Shown: piece after piece, positions 25,801-35,804 of the stretch
Numbering within the stretch: position 1 is the first letter of the stretch
How the letters are laid out: each line of letters starts with the position of its first letter
NCBI GenBank assembly: GCA_037013685.1
Contig: CM072891.1
Location: 16,964,501 to 17,028,500 of the forward strand
Reading direction: 5' to 3'
DNA from: Acridotheres tristis
Lineage: Eukaryota > Chordata > Aves > Passeriformes > Sturnidae
DNA: 64,000 nt
Translations under genes and position numbers: made by a program
The notes under the pieces: model-generated
Database searches by the model: none
Told to the model about the DNA's origin: nothing
The model's input: the letters and a program-made list of their open reading frames with translations, nothing else

Positions 25801-28800
25801 TTTCTAGTATACACTTGCATGCATGCACAACCATCCATTGCTACTCAAATATGTATATTATATATATGTATATATATATATGTGTGAATAAAAGACCCTG
25901 AATGCTCATAGTTATGCTGTTTGGACTTCATGCAGGTCATTTCACTTCCCTGCTTGATTTTGCATGCAAAGCAACAGCAGTAATAATAATGAGATGAATG
26001 AACAGAGAATAAATTCTTGTTTTTAAAGTTGTCTGTGGGAAGATCTTTTTAGCACTAATTTGCCATCAGCAACTCCTGTTGGTTGTGGCAAGACAAATGG
26101 CATTATCAGAGAATGCACTAATATAGTTTTCCTTAGTAGTTCTATAGCTTGTTTACCTGGCATTGTTAGAAAGGAAAATGTAAAAGAACAGTTGAAATTT
26201 TATTCAAATATAGCAACTATTTTTACCAGCTAATCTTAATCAGCCTTACTCACTGATGTTCATATCAACTATCAAGAAAAAAAAAGCCAATTTGGACTTG
26301 GCATAGCATATTAAAAATGGAGGTAGAATTCTTTGTGAGGTATCTTGTATTTGAAGACTTTGTCATCAGATTTTCTCTTTCTGGTTAAGTCCTTAAAAAG
26401 AAAAATATCTGATTTAAGAAAAATTGTGTGTCTCATAAGTAACTGAATTTACCACTTGATTTCTCATCTTGCTCATGCAAATGAATCAAGACTAAATTAA
26501 TGCAATGCCAGCAGCATTAATTCATGAATGTCAAAAATTGCAAATATGATAAAACCACATTCCTCTGTGCTTCACAGACATCTTACCACAGAACAACGAG
26601 GTCTCCCCTGAGCCTCCTTTTCTCCAGGCTGAGCACCTCCACTCCCTCAGCTGCTCCTCACAGGACTTGTGCTCCAGAGCCTTCAGCAGCTCCAATACTC
26701 TTATCCAGAACTGCAAACATCCCACGATCCATAGGAAATGTATCTGTAACTTGCCTAATTATTCACTAGATGTCTCTGTGCTCCTGAATTTAGTATGTGA
26801 CTGCTGAAGCCAAACAGTGATTGCAATTCAGAGAGAGATTCTAGTTGGGGGTTTTGTGCTAATGAGGAAAATAATGCAAGAAGTGATGCACTTCTATTTA
26901 AATTTCAATCATTTAATTGCACTGAATTAGTGCTATCTCTTTATCAACACAAATAAACATGGAACTGCACTAGAAACTTAACCTGCACAGTTGAAAAAAA
27001 AAGTATTTACGATGCTGAATGTTCCAGATAATTATTACTGTTTATAGATAGTTTATGGATTTCTATGTAATGGTTTTGTCACCTGCTTTATCACAGATCA
27101 GTATCTGCTTGTAATTTCTCATTTAATTTTTATTCTGAATTCCAGAAATTTGAGTTCCTGCAGGCAGAGGCTGTTTTTCTTTGTTGGAAAACTAAGGCTG
27201 CACTTCTTACATGAGTTTTTAGATATCTGTCAGGCTGAAAGCAGGGTTTTGTACCCCTGCAAGTTAGAGATTTTATTTGCTCTTGTACAGTTCGGTTGTA
27301 TTTTGAAAACTGTCTACCTGTCAATGTATGGAAAGAGCAAGAAAGTTTTTTAATTGTGAGAGTCTAGATTTGGTATTTCCTTTTCAGTGGCTCAAGAGTT
27401 CAAATGCCTGTACAGTGGAACAGTCATTGCTCAGCTGTGCTTACTGACTTTTCTCATCTGTTCCCAGGGATGAAATCTACATTGCTCCTTCAGGAGTCCA
27501 AAAGGAAAGAATACAGGTGTGTTAAACTGTGCTTTTACCTCCGAGCTCATCCTGAGATAGATGAAAGTGCCTTTGTTTAGAGTTTCATTTTTCCTTATGT
27601 GAAATTACAAACTTGTTATACTGCTGATTACTGCTGATTCCTGAAACAACTGATGATTTCTCCCAGCACTCCACTATCACAGCCAGCCAGTGTTTCAGTG
27701 GCCAGTGTAGACTGGGCTTGACTTTCTCCTTGCTTTAAGTTAACACAAAGCAGTGTGAGAGTGGAGCATTACTCCAGTCCAGCTTTATTCTTTGTCAGGT
27801 TTGGTTGGCTTTACCTGTCTGGCTACAGTTTCAAGTTACACACATAAATAGACACTAACACCTCATCACTGTTTATTTTCATTTCAGTGATTGCAAATAT
27901 TTGTCTTGATATTCTTAGTAAATAACTGGGCTCTCCCCGTGAAAAGGTGACCTTGTCTATCTGTCTGCTTTCCAAAAAGCCCCAAAATATAAGAGGAGGG
28001 GAGAATGGTAAATGATACCTATTTTATGACAGTATGGAACTCCCCCAGAATAGAGTAATGCATGGAAAGGATTTGTCATCTCATAAATCTGAGGATAAAT
28101 ACAGTGAGGAGAGAAAGGAATTCCTTCACTGATAGAAACTTGAGGTCTCACAGCAGTGTTTTCTGGGGATGTGGAGAAGTAAGGCAAGCAAAGGTATGTA
28201 AGATAACCACAGTGGTCTGGTCTGTGCTTGCACTAACAGAGGATTAAGCAGAGTCAGTGAGGAAATCTCCTGCAATTGTGTTTTCTGCTGATTTTTAAAA
28301 TAACATTAAAATTTTATTACTGTCCTGAACAATTCTTTGCACTATTATGAATAGCTAATTGATGCAAAGGTAACATTTATGTAATGTACTGAAAGCAAAG
28401 TTTAAAAAGAAATAGTTCTACAAGTTAAATGTATTATTTTTAACTCATGTTGTTTGTTGGTTAAGTAGGGGAGGAAAAGTACAGCTACATTTCTTATTTT
28501 GAATCAGTTACTACGTTTCCTTTTGATCTATTGTTGTTACTGAGCTACACTATCTCCTTTCTGAGAAAATTGTAGTTTTACAAATACCTGCATGGTATCA
28601 GTCTGAGGAAAAAGAGTACTTAATTTCCATTACACCATGTTGATAAGTACTATTAGAAGCTGGAATAAATGTGGAGCATTACTGTGCTTTTACAAAGTTA
28701 AAATTCCATTCTGTATTGAATACGTGGTTTGCATATATTTGTTTATACAAAGGGAAAACAAAACTATCTGAGGTCAAATATCAAATAAAACTATCACAGA

Positions 28801-31800
28801 TCAAAATAATTTCTTCTTTCTTACAGCCAGAAGACATGTTTGTTTGTGACATGAATGAGCAGGACATCAGTGGTCCTCCACTGCACAAGAAACTAAAGAA
28901 AAGTCAGTGCACACCTCTTTTTATGAATGCCTACACCATGAGAGGTATGTAGCAATGTTTGCAGTTCAGCAGTGACTGAAACACTGTATATGTACATCAA
29001 AAATTGCTGTTCAGTACCATATTCCTTATACATAGAAGTTACAGTGAAATAAACATGGAACTATAAAATAAATTGATTTGCAAAGGTACATGTACAGTGG
29101 GATATAATCCATAGTAACATCCTGTCAGTATCACTTGCAGTTTAATCTTCTCTTGTAGCTATGCCTGTGATCATCTTTACAGCACTGATTTTTAATGCAG
29201 AATATTGGTAGATTGCAGGGGAAGCCTGGGATTACAGCAGTTTTATATCAGTGGTTTTGCCAATTCAGCTAGTACTGTTTAAATCATTTTGCATCCATTG
29301 GCTGAGATTAACAGTTACAAATTAGGAATAGGTAAAAAAAGAAACTTTTCTTTTGCAGGTACACAGTAATAGTCAGTAGATAGTAAGAGAGCTTTTGATA
29401 TTGTGTAAAATTTACATCTGTTGTTTTAGAAAGGATTTAGGGAGTCTCTTCTGCTCTGCCTGCACAAGCATCTCACATGTGTACTCAAGGAATAGCAACA
29501 TTGCATCTTTATAAGTAGATTACAATTATTGTCTGCCTATCTTTCCATCATGACACAATAATGATTGTTTTTTCAGAGAATCAGCAGATAATTGAAGAAA
29601 ACATAAAAAGAAAGTAAAAGGCTTTAAACTTCCATTTCACAAATAAGTTTGGGAATTCTTTATAACCTCAGAACTCTGATAAAATTAAGAGTCTCAATCA
29701 TTGCAGTATGTAAAGAAATGTACAAGTAGTGTTTCTACTTGAATTTGTACAAGTAGTGTCTCCTGGAATTTGTCACTAACTAAAAGTTAACACAAGTGTC
29801 CTAAAACAATCCATAATTATCCTTTATATGTGAGTAATTGCCTCATACCTTCATTTAGTTAGCTGTGTATTTTTTCCTCTCATACAGTAGATCACCATTT
29901 GCTAAGATGCCTAATCAAAGGAAATTAATCAAGTATGTGAATAAAATTTTCTTAATAGATACATTTTAAAATTAATTCTAAATTTCCTTTTTCTGTTCTT
30001 AGGGGCAGGAGCAGTGATCCATACACATTCCAAGGCTGCTGTTATGGCTACCCTTCTTTACCCAGGGAGTGAGTTCTCTATTACCCATCAGGAGATGATA
30101 AAAGGAATCCAGAAATGTACTTCAGGAGGCTATTACAGGTACTTCTTTATGTTTAGGAGAAGAGGCATATTTGATCATTTATTTTCAGCAATTTAAATAC
30201 AAGTCATTTGAGTTATATACTTGAAAGTGTATAATACGAAGTATTAGAAATAAAAAGTAAAAAGACCTCTGGAATGAATGAGTCACCACTGGCTTTCTGT
30301 AGGATCTGAAGCCTGTGGAAGAGATCTGAGATAAAATCTTGTAATGCCAAGGCTGCTGTGGTCTGTTGAGCTACAGGAAGAAGCCAAATAAAGAGCTACA
30401 TCCTGAGATGTTACCACATCTGTACAACATTCAGCTGAAACCGGAGCCAGGCAGCACCAGGTTGGATTGATAGCATGTACAAACTACATTTGGGTGGACT
30501 TCACATATCACTGCCTGTGCTAGTTTGGGGCATGTTAAGAGAATAGAGGATTTCAGATTTACTTGACAGAGTTTGAAAGAAAATTCAGAATAAACAGCTC
30601 ATTAAAGATAATGTTATTACTTTTCAAGGATGAGCTCTGAGGTAAGTGCTGAGTTATTCCAAATTATGTGTGATGGCTTGTTTTGAGGTCTCCACCCACA
30701 GAGTGTTGAATTGGGATCTGCAAACAACATTTATATAACATGTGACAAGGAGATGAGAAATTGAAATGCTAAATTCTTTCCACTTTTTGATGTTAATTTT
30801 TGTATCTAACTATTGCCCTTTGGCAAGGGAGCAAGCCATATGTGATTTTACGCCCAGGCATATTTTATTCCATTTTGGTTGACTTGGCAACTTTACGTTC
30901 TTGTCACCATTAGCATGTGCATTTTTAATGTGGTAAAATACAAGCTCTTGTATTGAATTGTCTAACAGCACTGTTTTTTTAAAATCCACAACAATTTTTT
31001 AATAGATGCATTTTGAACTCTCAAGCACTCCTAAACCTTAGTCAGGAAACATTGTATTTAATGGGTTCCATAGCTCCAAGTTTTCCTGTGTCATTCTATT
31101 AATTTACCAGAAAACCTCAAGAAATCAAAGGTCCAGGATGAATATGGCTCATAAGCACTAGACTGATTCCACTGGCTTGCCTCACACAAGTCTCCCCATT
31201 GAATTCAAAAGAAAAATAGGACCTTGGATTCAAAATACAAAATGAGACTTTTCACAAAAGGGATTGCATGTTGTTTCTAGTTACATAAATCTTTTCTGGA
31301 AGCTGTCCAGGAAAATGCTACAGATGGAATAATCAGAAGTATATGTTGGCCTAAATATGACTCCAGTGATCCCAGACTAGTTTTACCTTTGATTTCCATA
31401 GAAGGAGAATTAGATCAGTAGTAAACAGCTTTGAAAGTCAGACTATCACAAAGTATTTTACATCAAGGTTTGACCAAATGTAGGCTACTTACATTTCAAT
31501 AAAAAGAAAGAGATATTGAGTATTTAGCTCATTCAGAGTCTTGACATTTTTTAGATATTAGTTCCTGATAGAAATCAGGAATTTAGGAATCAGTTATGAT
31601 ATTTATAGCAGCTTCCAAGCTCAAGCAGAAAGCAGAACCTAGGAAGCCAATCCATTAACTCATTTGGCCTCATTAGTAACAAAAACTCCGAGTGTAATTT
31701 TAGTGATCAGAATTTATAAGAGTCAAAGTAAAGCTTCAAATGCCACTTCACTTTCTTCATTCACTATTTTTATAGCCTTCCTTGAGAAAGCATCAGCATT

Positions 31801-33455
31801 GAGAACTGTAAGGGATGAGACTTTATCTTCTGAATATTTGATTTAAAATGCAAGTTGTTGGTGTTGGGTTTTTTTGCTTTCTTTGTGTGTTTTACGAAAG
31901 AAAGTACTACTAGCATCCACTCATGAAATATCTATGTGATCTCAATGATAAATCTGAACCTGAACTGGGGACTTATTAAAACTATTTAAACAAGTTTCTG
32001 CTAGTGTTAATTAAGGTTCACACAATGCCAAATATCCCAGTCCTCCTTCAGAAGAAACTCTTAGGCAAGTTCCACTGAGTAACGTGCATCATCTTGTCTT
32101 TGGAACTGGGGTTCTCAGGCTCTCTCAAGATCACATGTAGCCCACCAATGACTCCATCACAGAGAATTTACTTTTCATGTGTTGACTCTACCTTCTATTT
32201 ATATGCCTTAGCAGGACAATCTTCCAGGGGCTTTTTGGACTACCTAAATTAATTTTTTCTGCTCTCTAGCAAACAGCTTCATTTCCTTCTTCATGATATG
32301 ATTCTTTTAAATAATTTAGTCTGAGGTAAAGCTTGTAGATGATGCCAGTACAGGATGAAAAGTTTGAAAAAGTTGTAAAGGGACCCAACTACAAAGTGAT
32401 ATGGCAATAAACAGCTACACCTAATAGATTAAAGTGTTGTTTTCTTTTTGTGCCTCGAGTGTAGCTCAGGTATTGCCAGCGTAATATGTGTTTGGGAGTG
32501 AGACATGTTCCTGAGAATTCCTGTGCTACAGAATGACTCACAAGAGAAGAGCAATAAAATCTAGTGCTGAGAATTTAACATTTTACACAGTCAGAGGATA
32601 ATCTCTTTCTTAGGGGTAAGTTTTATGCATCCAAGCACAGAGATACTTTTTAAATACATAAACATGGCTTTTTTTAATAGATATCACGATACACTAGTGG
32701 TTCCTATTATTGAGAATACACCAGAAGAGAAGGATCTCAAGGAGAGAATGGCACGTGCAATGGAAAAATACCCAGACTCTTGTGCTGTCTTGGTCAGACG
32801 TCATGGTGTTTATGTATGGGGAGAGACATGGGAAAAAGCCAAAACCATGTGAGTACAATTCAGGAATATGCTATCTCTTGCCTTAAGATCTTCATGAACT
32901 TGATGCTATGTATATTTCCAAGGCCTCACTGCATGTATGGGGAACTTTTGGGAATGGATTCATCCATGATTCCATTGCTTGATTTTCCTTTCATATCACT
33001 GCTGGCTGATTGGGTTGCCAACATTTTCCTTTCAGACAAGTCAACAAGTCCCTCCTCATATGAAACACACAGGTTATCTCTGCTTTTATATGACACCTGC
33101 CAGTACTGTTTGTCTAGCCCTCCCTAGTCCCATTTTTGGAATTTAACTCATCTGCTGATGGAAATGCAGCAAATCAATATTATGTAGCAAAATGGCACTT
33201 TCCATTCCATGACATTGGAAATAAACAATAATAGAGCTGTCCAGTCAGCCTGTCATCTTGGTGATAAAATCTTAAGGAAGGAAAATACTAATTTTCATAA
33301 AACATGGTAAGACTTGAGCTTTACTTACATTGCATTTTTTCCCTATTTATTTTAGGTGTGAATGTTATGACTACTTGTTTGATATCGCAGTGCAGATGAA
33401 GCAGCACGGGCTAGATCCTTCAAAACATCCAGTGGAAGAAAATGGGATCTTGTAA
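22813..33455 (+). CDS. APIP: APIP, methylthioribulose-1-phosphate dehydratase (APAF1-interacting protein), complete
   Basis: APIP is a cytosolic zinc enzyme of the class II aldolase fold. It dehydrates 5-methylthioribulose-1-phosphate to 2,3-diketo-5-methylthiopentyl-1-phosphate in methionine salvage; in mammals it also binds APAF1/caspase-9 pathways and dampens pyroptosis. Exons: 22813-22842, 24987-25087, 27468-27516, 28827-28944, 30003-30138, 32681-32848, 33356-33455. These total 702 bp and 233 residues plus TAA (human 242), and all phases agree. Zinc ligands are H106 and H108 in IHTHSK and H186 in RRHGVYVWG. The likely catalytic acid is E130 in HQEM, and the active-site Cys is C88 in SQCTPLF. 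The substrate-binding GTGGGIS loop is at 34-40. The start Met has a strong context (GCCATGG). The N-terminus differs from human before the conserved LIPELC block, as usual for this protein. Confidence 0.97.
22843..24986 (+). other. APIP intron 1
   Basis: A 2.1 kb intron. It begins in the CpG island, holds a CR1 fragment from about 22,965 to 23,330, and has a T-rich TTTTG run at about 23,453-23,480. The remainder is AT-rich. The part at about 24,770-24,910 reads like ordered unique sequence, but nothing specific is identified. Confidence 0.8.
22965..23330 (+). mobile_element. CR1 LINE fragment abutting the CpG island
   Basis: The fragment starts near GGAGTACTGGTGGATGGCAA, followed by a GTGCCCTGGCGGCCAGGA block, both typical of CR1. 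After an apparent internal deletion it resumes at the 'FFT..V..WNRL' region. It ends with GATTACCTCCAAAGGTC and a TTCTGGGATCCTATGT tail. It lies about 120 bp after APIP exon 1. Confidence 0.8.
24987..25087 (+). CDS. APIP: APIP exon 2
   Basis: The exon encodes [20 protein letters not shown], then [13 protein letters not shown]. The acceptor is TTTTTAG and the donor is [18 protein letters not shown] is the glycine-rich substrate-binding loop of class II aldolase-like dehydratases. Confidence 0.95.
25850..25884. repeat. TA-rich microsatellite
   Basis: Alternating TA with interspersed TG (TATATATATGTATATATATA) in APIP intron 2. Confidence 0.85.
26598..26735 (-). mobile_element. CR1 LINE fragment
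   Basis: Read on the minus strand, this short piece matches the CR1 block encoding 'LE.KS.EEQLRE' and the following 'FSLEKRR' region. The plus strand shows CTCCTTTTCTCCAGGCTGA. Both ends of the element are missing. Confidence 0.75.
27468..27516 (+). CDS. APIP: APIP exon 3
   Basis: This 49 bp exon encodes [16 protein letters not shown]. The acceptor is TTCCCAG and the donor is ACAG|GTGTGT. It joins exon 2 by completing Gly44 and ends in phase 0. Confidence 0.95.
27517..28826 (+). other. APIP intron 3
   Basis: A 1.3 kb AT-rich intron with GT/AG borders. No repeat or RNA gene was recognised. Confidence 0.8.
28827..28944 (+). CDS. APIP: APIP exon 4
   Basis: The exon encodes [20 protein letters not shown], then [19 protein letters not shown]. 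It includes the conserved active-site cysteine (C88). The acceptor is TTCTTACAG and the donor is AGAG|GTATGT. It ends in phase 1. Confidence 0.96.
28945..30002 (+). other. APIP intron 4
   Basis: A 1.1 kb AT-rich intron. A 13-base motif (GTACAAGTAGTGT) occurs twice near 29,727-29,760. No mobile element was recognised. Confidence 0.75.
30003..30138 (+). CDS. APIP: APIP exon 5: zinc-binding and catalytic exon
   Basis: The exon encodes [18 protein letters not shown], then [18 protein letters not shown] and KCTSGGYY. H106 and H108 are zinc ligands and E130 is the predicted catalytic acid. The acceptor is TTCTTAG and the donor is TACAG|GTACTT. Confidence 0.96.
30139..32680 (+). other. APIP intron 5
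   Basis: A 2.5 kb AT-rich intron, the largest of the gene. No recognisable repeat family, RNA gene or extra exon was seen. Confidence 0.75.
32681..32848 (+). CDS. APIP: APIP exon 6: third zinc histidine
   Basis: The exon encodes [20 protein letters not shown] through [21 protein letters not shown]186 is the third zinc ligand. The acceptor is TTTTTTAATAG and the donor is ACCAT|GTGAGT. At the exon start, YHDTL occupies the place of YDDML in the human protein, a conservative difference. Confidence 0.96.
32849..33355 (+). other. APIP intron 6
   Basis: A 0.5 kb intron. A chance frame of 115 codons starts in another phase inside exon 6 and runs through this intron; it has no family features. Confidence 0.8.
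33356..33455 (+). CDS. APIP: APIP exon 7: C-terminus and stop
   Basis: The exon encodes [20 protein letters not shown], then [12 protein letters not shown] and TAA at 33,453-33,455. The acceptor is TATTTTAG. The C-terminal length matches the family. Confidence 0.95.
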
Positions 33456-33685
33456 ATGTCAACAACATTTATACTCAGGTGTGAACTTACCTGTAAGGAT
33501 GATCTGTTTGGAGGGAGAGACTACAGATGACACAATCACTTCAGTCTGCTTTTGCACTCAGGAAACTTCAATATTTGAATTCATCTTCTCCCAGTCTGCT
33601 CCATTACCACTGCAGTTGTGTCTATGCCTGAAATAGCGCTTCTTTTCCACAAAATGAAATAAAAAATATATGTATTAATAGCTAG
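33456..33685 (+). terminator. APIP: APIP 3' UTR with polyadenylation signal AATAAA at 33,658-33,663
   Basis: About 200 bp after the stop codon is a canonical AATAAA, followed by AT-rich and then GT-containing sequence (TGTCTGTTGCATG near 33,689). This gives a short 3' UTR. The exact cleavage point is inferred, not seen. Confidence 0.7.
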
Positions 33686-34501
33686 ATATGTCTGTTGCAT
33701 GTTTAGTACCAATGTACAGCATGGAGTGTGATTTCTTTTTAAAACAAAACAATATCAAGCATTCCCAGAAAAGGTAAAAAGGGCAGAGCCTAGGGAGCTG
33801 ATCTGTACAGAGATGTCTGAACACCCACATTTGTTCTGCCTGCAGGATCAGGTATGATTTCAGACCATCTCAGTGATATTACTGATTGAATGGCGGGTTG
33901 GCTGGAGGTTTTAGGGGGTTAGGTTTTTTCCTTCAACAGACTTGGTTGGTTTGAGTTTCACTGGGAAGTGTCACCTGTTTACCTCATGCTGCAAATCATT
34001 TTGACTTTCTGTTTTTTTACTGTAGCAATGATGAGTTTTGACAATTTTCATAAGAAATTCTTGAAGTTAAAGCCCATAGATAACATGATGAGGGTGTACT
34101 TTACATGAAGGGTACCTGGAACAATTCTCACATAAGTTATGTACAACTTGGTATGGCAAAACGCAGTGGTAGCATAACATTTCAGACTTGGGAATTACAA
34201 GTTTAAAGTACCAGTACTGAGATGACAAAGGCATTTCATGAGCAAAGCAGTGGTGTAATTAAACAGGGTAGGCTAATGACAAATGCTTGCTCAGGCAGCA
34301 TGACCCCACAACAGACAGGGACATGGCTCCTCAGCCTTTATGCCCACCCTAGAGGAGGAAGCCGTGGGACAGGGGGTTTGCTGTCAGGGAGTCTCTGCCG
34401 TGGCAGGTATGTGGGGTGCTGCCCCTGCCTACAGTGATGGAGACGTGCACAGGGCCGCCTCATGGCCCCTGACAGCCATTATGGAATCACTCCCAGCCCC
34501 C
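33686..34501. other. Intergenic, APIP to minisatellite
   Basis: AT-rich flank that becomes GC-rich from about 34,280. Open frames at 34,222-34,600 run into the repeat and have no family features. Nothing else was recognised. Confidence 0.7.
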
Positions 34502-35048
34502 CAGCCACGTGACCCCCTCCCCCTGCCGCTGTCACAAGGCCCCACAGCTACACCACATGACTGCCAGGGGTGTCACGTGGCCCCAAACCCAGCCATGTGA
34601 CTGCTGGGGTGTCACTTGGCTCCGCCCCTCAGGCCATGTGACTTCTAGGGTGTCACATGGCCCTGCCCCTCTGCCACGTGACTTCCAGGTGTCATGTGGC
34701 TTCACACCCCAGGCACGTGACTGCTGGGGTGTCACATGGCCCCGCCCCTCTGCCACATGACTTTCTGGGTGTCACGTGGCTTCATCCTGAGTACGTGACT
34801 GCGGGGGGTGTCACGTGGCCCCGCCCCCCCGGCATGTAACTGCCACATGACTTTCGCGGGTGTCACATGGCTCTACCCCTCTGCCACGTGACTTCTGGGT
34901 GTCACATGGCTTCACCCCAGGCACGTGACTGCTGGGGGTGTCACATGGCCTCGCCCCATGACTGCCTTCACTGGCCCCCCACACGTGACTGCCAGGGTGT
35001 CACATGGTTCTCCCTGCCACGTGACTGCCAGGGTGTCACATGGTTCTG
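34502..35048. repeat. E-box minisatellite, about 13 units of 35-50 bp
   Basis: Units begin near 34504, 34552, 34591, 34632, 34672, 34712, 34751, 34790, 34831, 34882, 34920, 34981 and 35015. A typical unit reads GCCACGTGACT, a spacer, TGTCACATGG, then a C-rich tail. The two arms (CCACGTGAC and GTCACGTGG) are reverse complements, so each unit is an inverted repeat. Exact CACGTG occurs ten times in about 550 bp, with CACATG and CATGTG variants besides. Many tails contain CCCCGCCCCT-type GC-boxes. From about 34,672 to 34,980, units with TTCACCCCAG tails tend to alternate with GCCCCGCCCC tails, suggesting a dimeric higher-order repeat. Confidence 0.93.
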
Positions 35049-35062
35049 CCCCCCCCCCCCCC
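35049..35062 (+). repeat. C14 homopolymer at the end of the minisatellite
   Basis: Fourteen consecutive C bases follow the last repeat unit. Such a run is prone to length error in assembly and in replication. Confidence 0.9.
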
Positions 35063-35149
35063 GTCCCTCCGGCCACAGGGCGCTGGACATGAAAGGTATC
35101 CCCTTTCCATGGGCAACAAACCTCACCCCTCCAGGTTCCTGATATCAGT

Positions 35150-35611
35150 ATGGAGGAGGCGTTTGGCACTCCAGAGACAGCCAGGGGTCAAGGTGGTGAC
35201 AGCTTTCGTCTGCGAGAAATCCTTTGCATTCCAAATTTTAGCATGCAGAAACCCAGGCCCAAGGCCCCGGACACAAATGGTGGCCCTTTGCCATGGGAAA
35301 TGCCCCTGGCATTGATATTCTTTTGCCTATTGATTATGACAAGTTTTAGATTATTTTTACTTTGTTCCTCCTGTAGAGGTTTCTTCCATGATGATGGCGG
35401 TTCCAGCTTTCACCCCACACTATTGAAGCCAGAAGAGGGTGCTGATTCTCAGCTGATTGGCAAATGGCAGCAGGAACTTCTAACTGTTAAACACACCCAA
35501 GAAGAAAAGCAGAGTTTAAAAAACCCAACTACTGAGCAATCACTGCAATTTACAAGTCCTGTCGAATGCCACAGTAGGAGGAATGAAAATTCAGATGCAA
35601 AAATACTTTGA
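35150..35611 (+). CDS. Unrecognised open frame, 153 codons, one hydrophobic segment
   Basis: I do not recognise this protein. The frame runs from ATG at 35,150 to TGA at 35,609-35,611. It has a polar N-terminal part with a Lys/Pro stretch (QKPRPKAPDTNGG). A strongly hydrophobic stretch follows at about residues 53-72 (LALIFFCLLIMTSFRLFLLC). The C-terminal half is polar and charged (Glu, Gln, Lys, Ser). This could suggest a single-pass membrane protein. Upstream, CCTCACCCCTCCAG at 35,121-35,134 looks like a splice acceptor. An AATAAA lies at 35,799-35,804. A chance frame or a terminal exon of a lncRNA is equally possible. Confidence 0.25.
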   Translation: MEEAFGTPETARGQGGDSFRLREILCIPNFSMQKPRPKAPDTNGGPLPWEMPLALIFFCLLIMTSFRLFLLCSSCRGFFHDDGGSSFHPTLLKPEEGADSQLIGKWQQELLTVKHTQEEKQSLKNPTTEQSLQFTSPVECHSRRNENSDAKIL

Positions 35612-35798
35612 AAAACTTTGGAGAACTAATGTCACATTTTGGTTTTGTGCCTTAAAAATTCGTATTTCAACAACCTGCATTGGTTGATCCTGCTCCAATG
35701 CTACATCATTTAACTTGAAATAAGTCTCCATTTCTGAAAGTTATCGTAGCTTTTATTCTTAGGGAAAAAAAGTGAGGACAACCCCTTAATTAGAAGTT

Positions 35799-35804
35799 AA
35801 TAAA
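35799..35804 (+). terminator. AATAAA downstream of the 153-codon open frame
   Basis: A canonical polyadenylation hexamer lies about 190 bp after the stop of the unrecognised frame, followed by a GTGTTGTTTG GT-rich stretch. It could end a transcript covering that frame, or be chance in AT-rich DNA. Confidence 0.3.

Larger units (their letters stand above)
25088..27467 (+). other. APIP intron 2
   Basis: A 2.4 kb intron with a TA-rich microsatellite at about 25,850-25,884 and a minus-strand CR1 fragment at about 26,598-26,735. Nothing else was recognised. Confidence 0.8.

Noticed and set aside
32780..33127. 115-codon frame overlapping APIP exon 6
   Set aside because: It starts out of phase within exon 6 and reads through a good donor site into the intron; no family features.
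34222..35169. Several open frames on both strands rich in VTWP, CDTL and similar repeats
   Set aside because: They are translations of the tandem repeat in multiple phases. Open frames on both strands of a GC-rich repeat are expected and give no evidence of coding.
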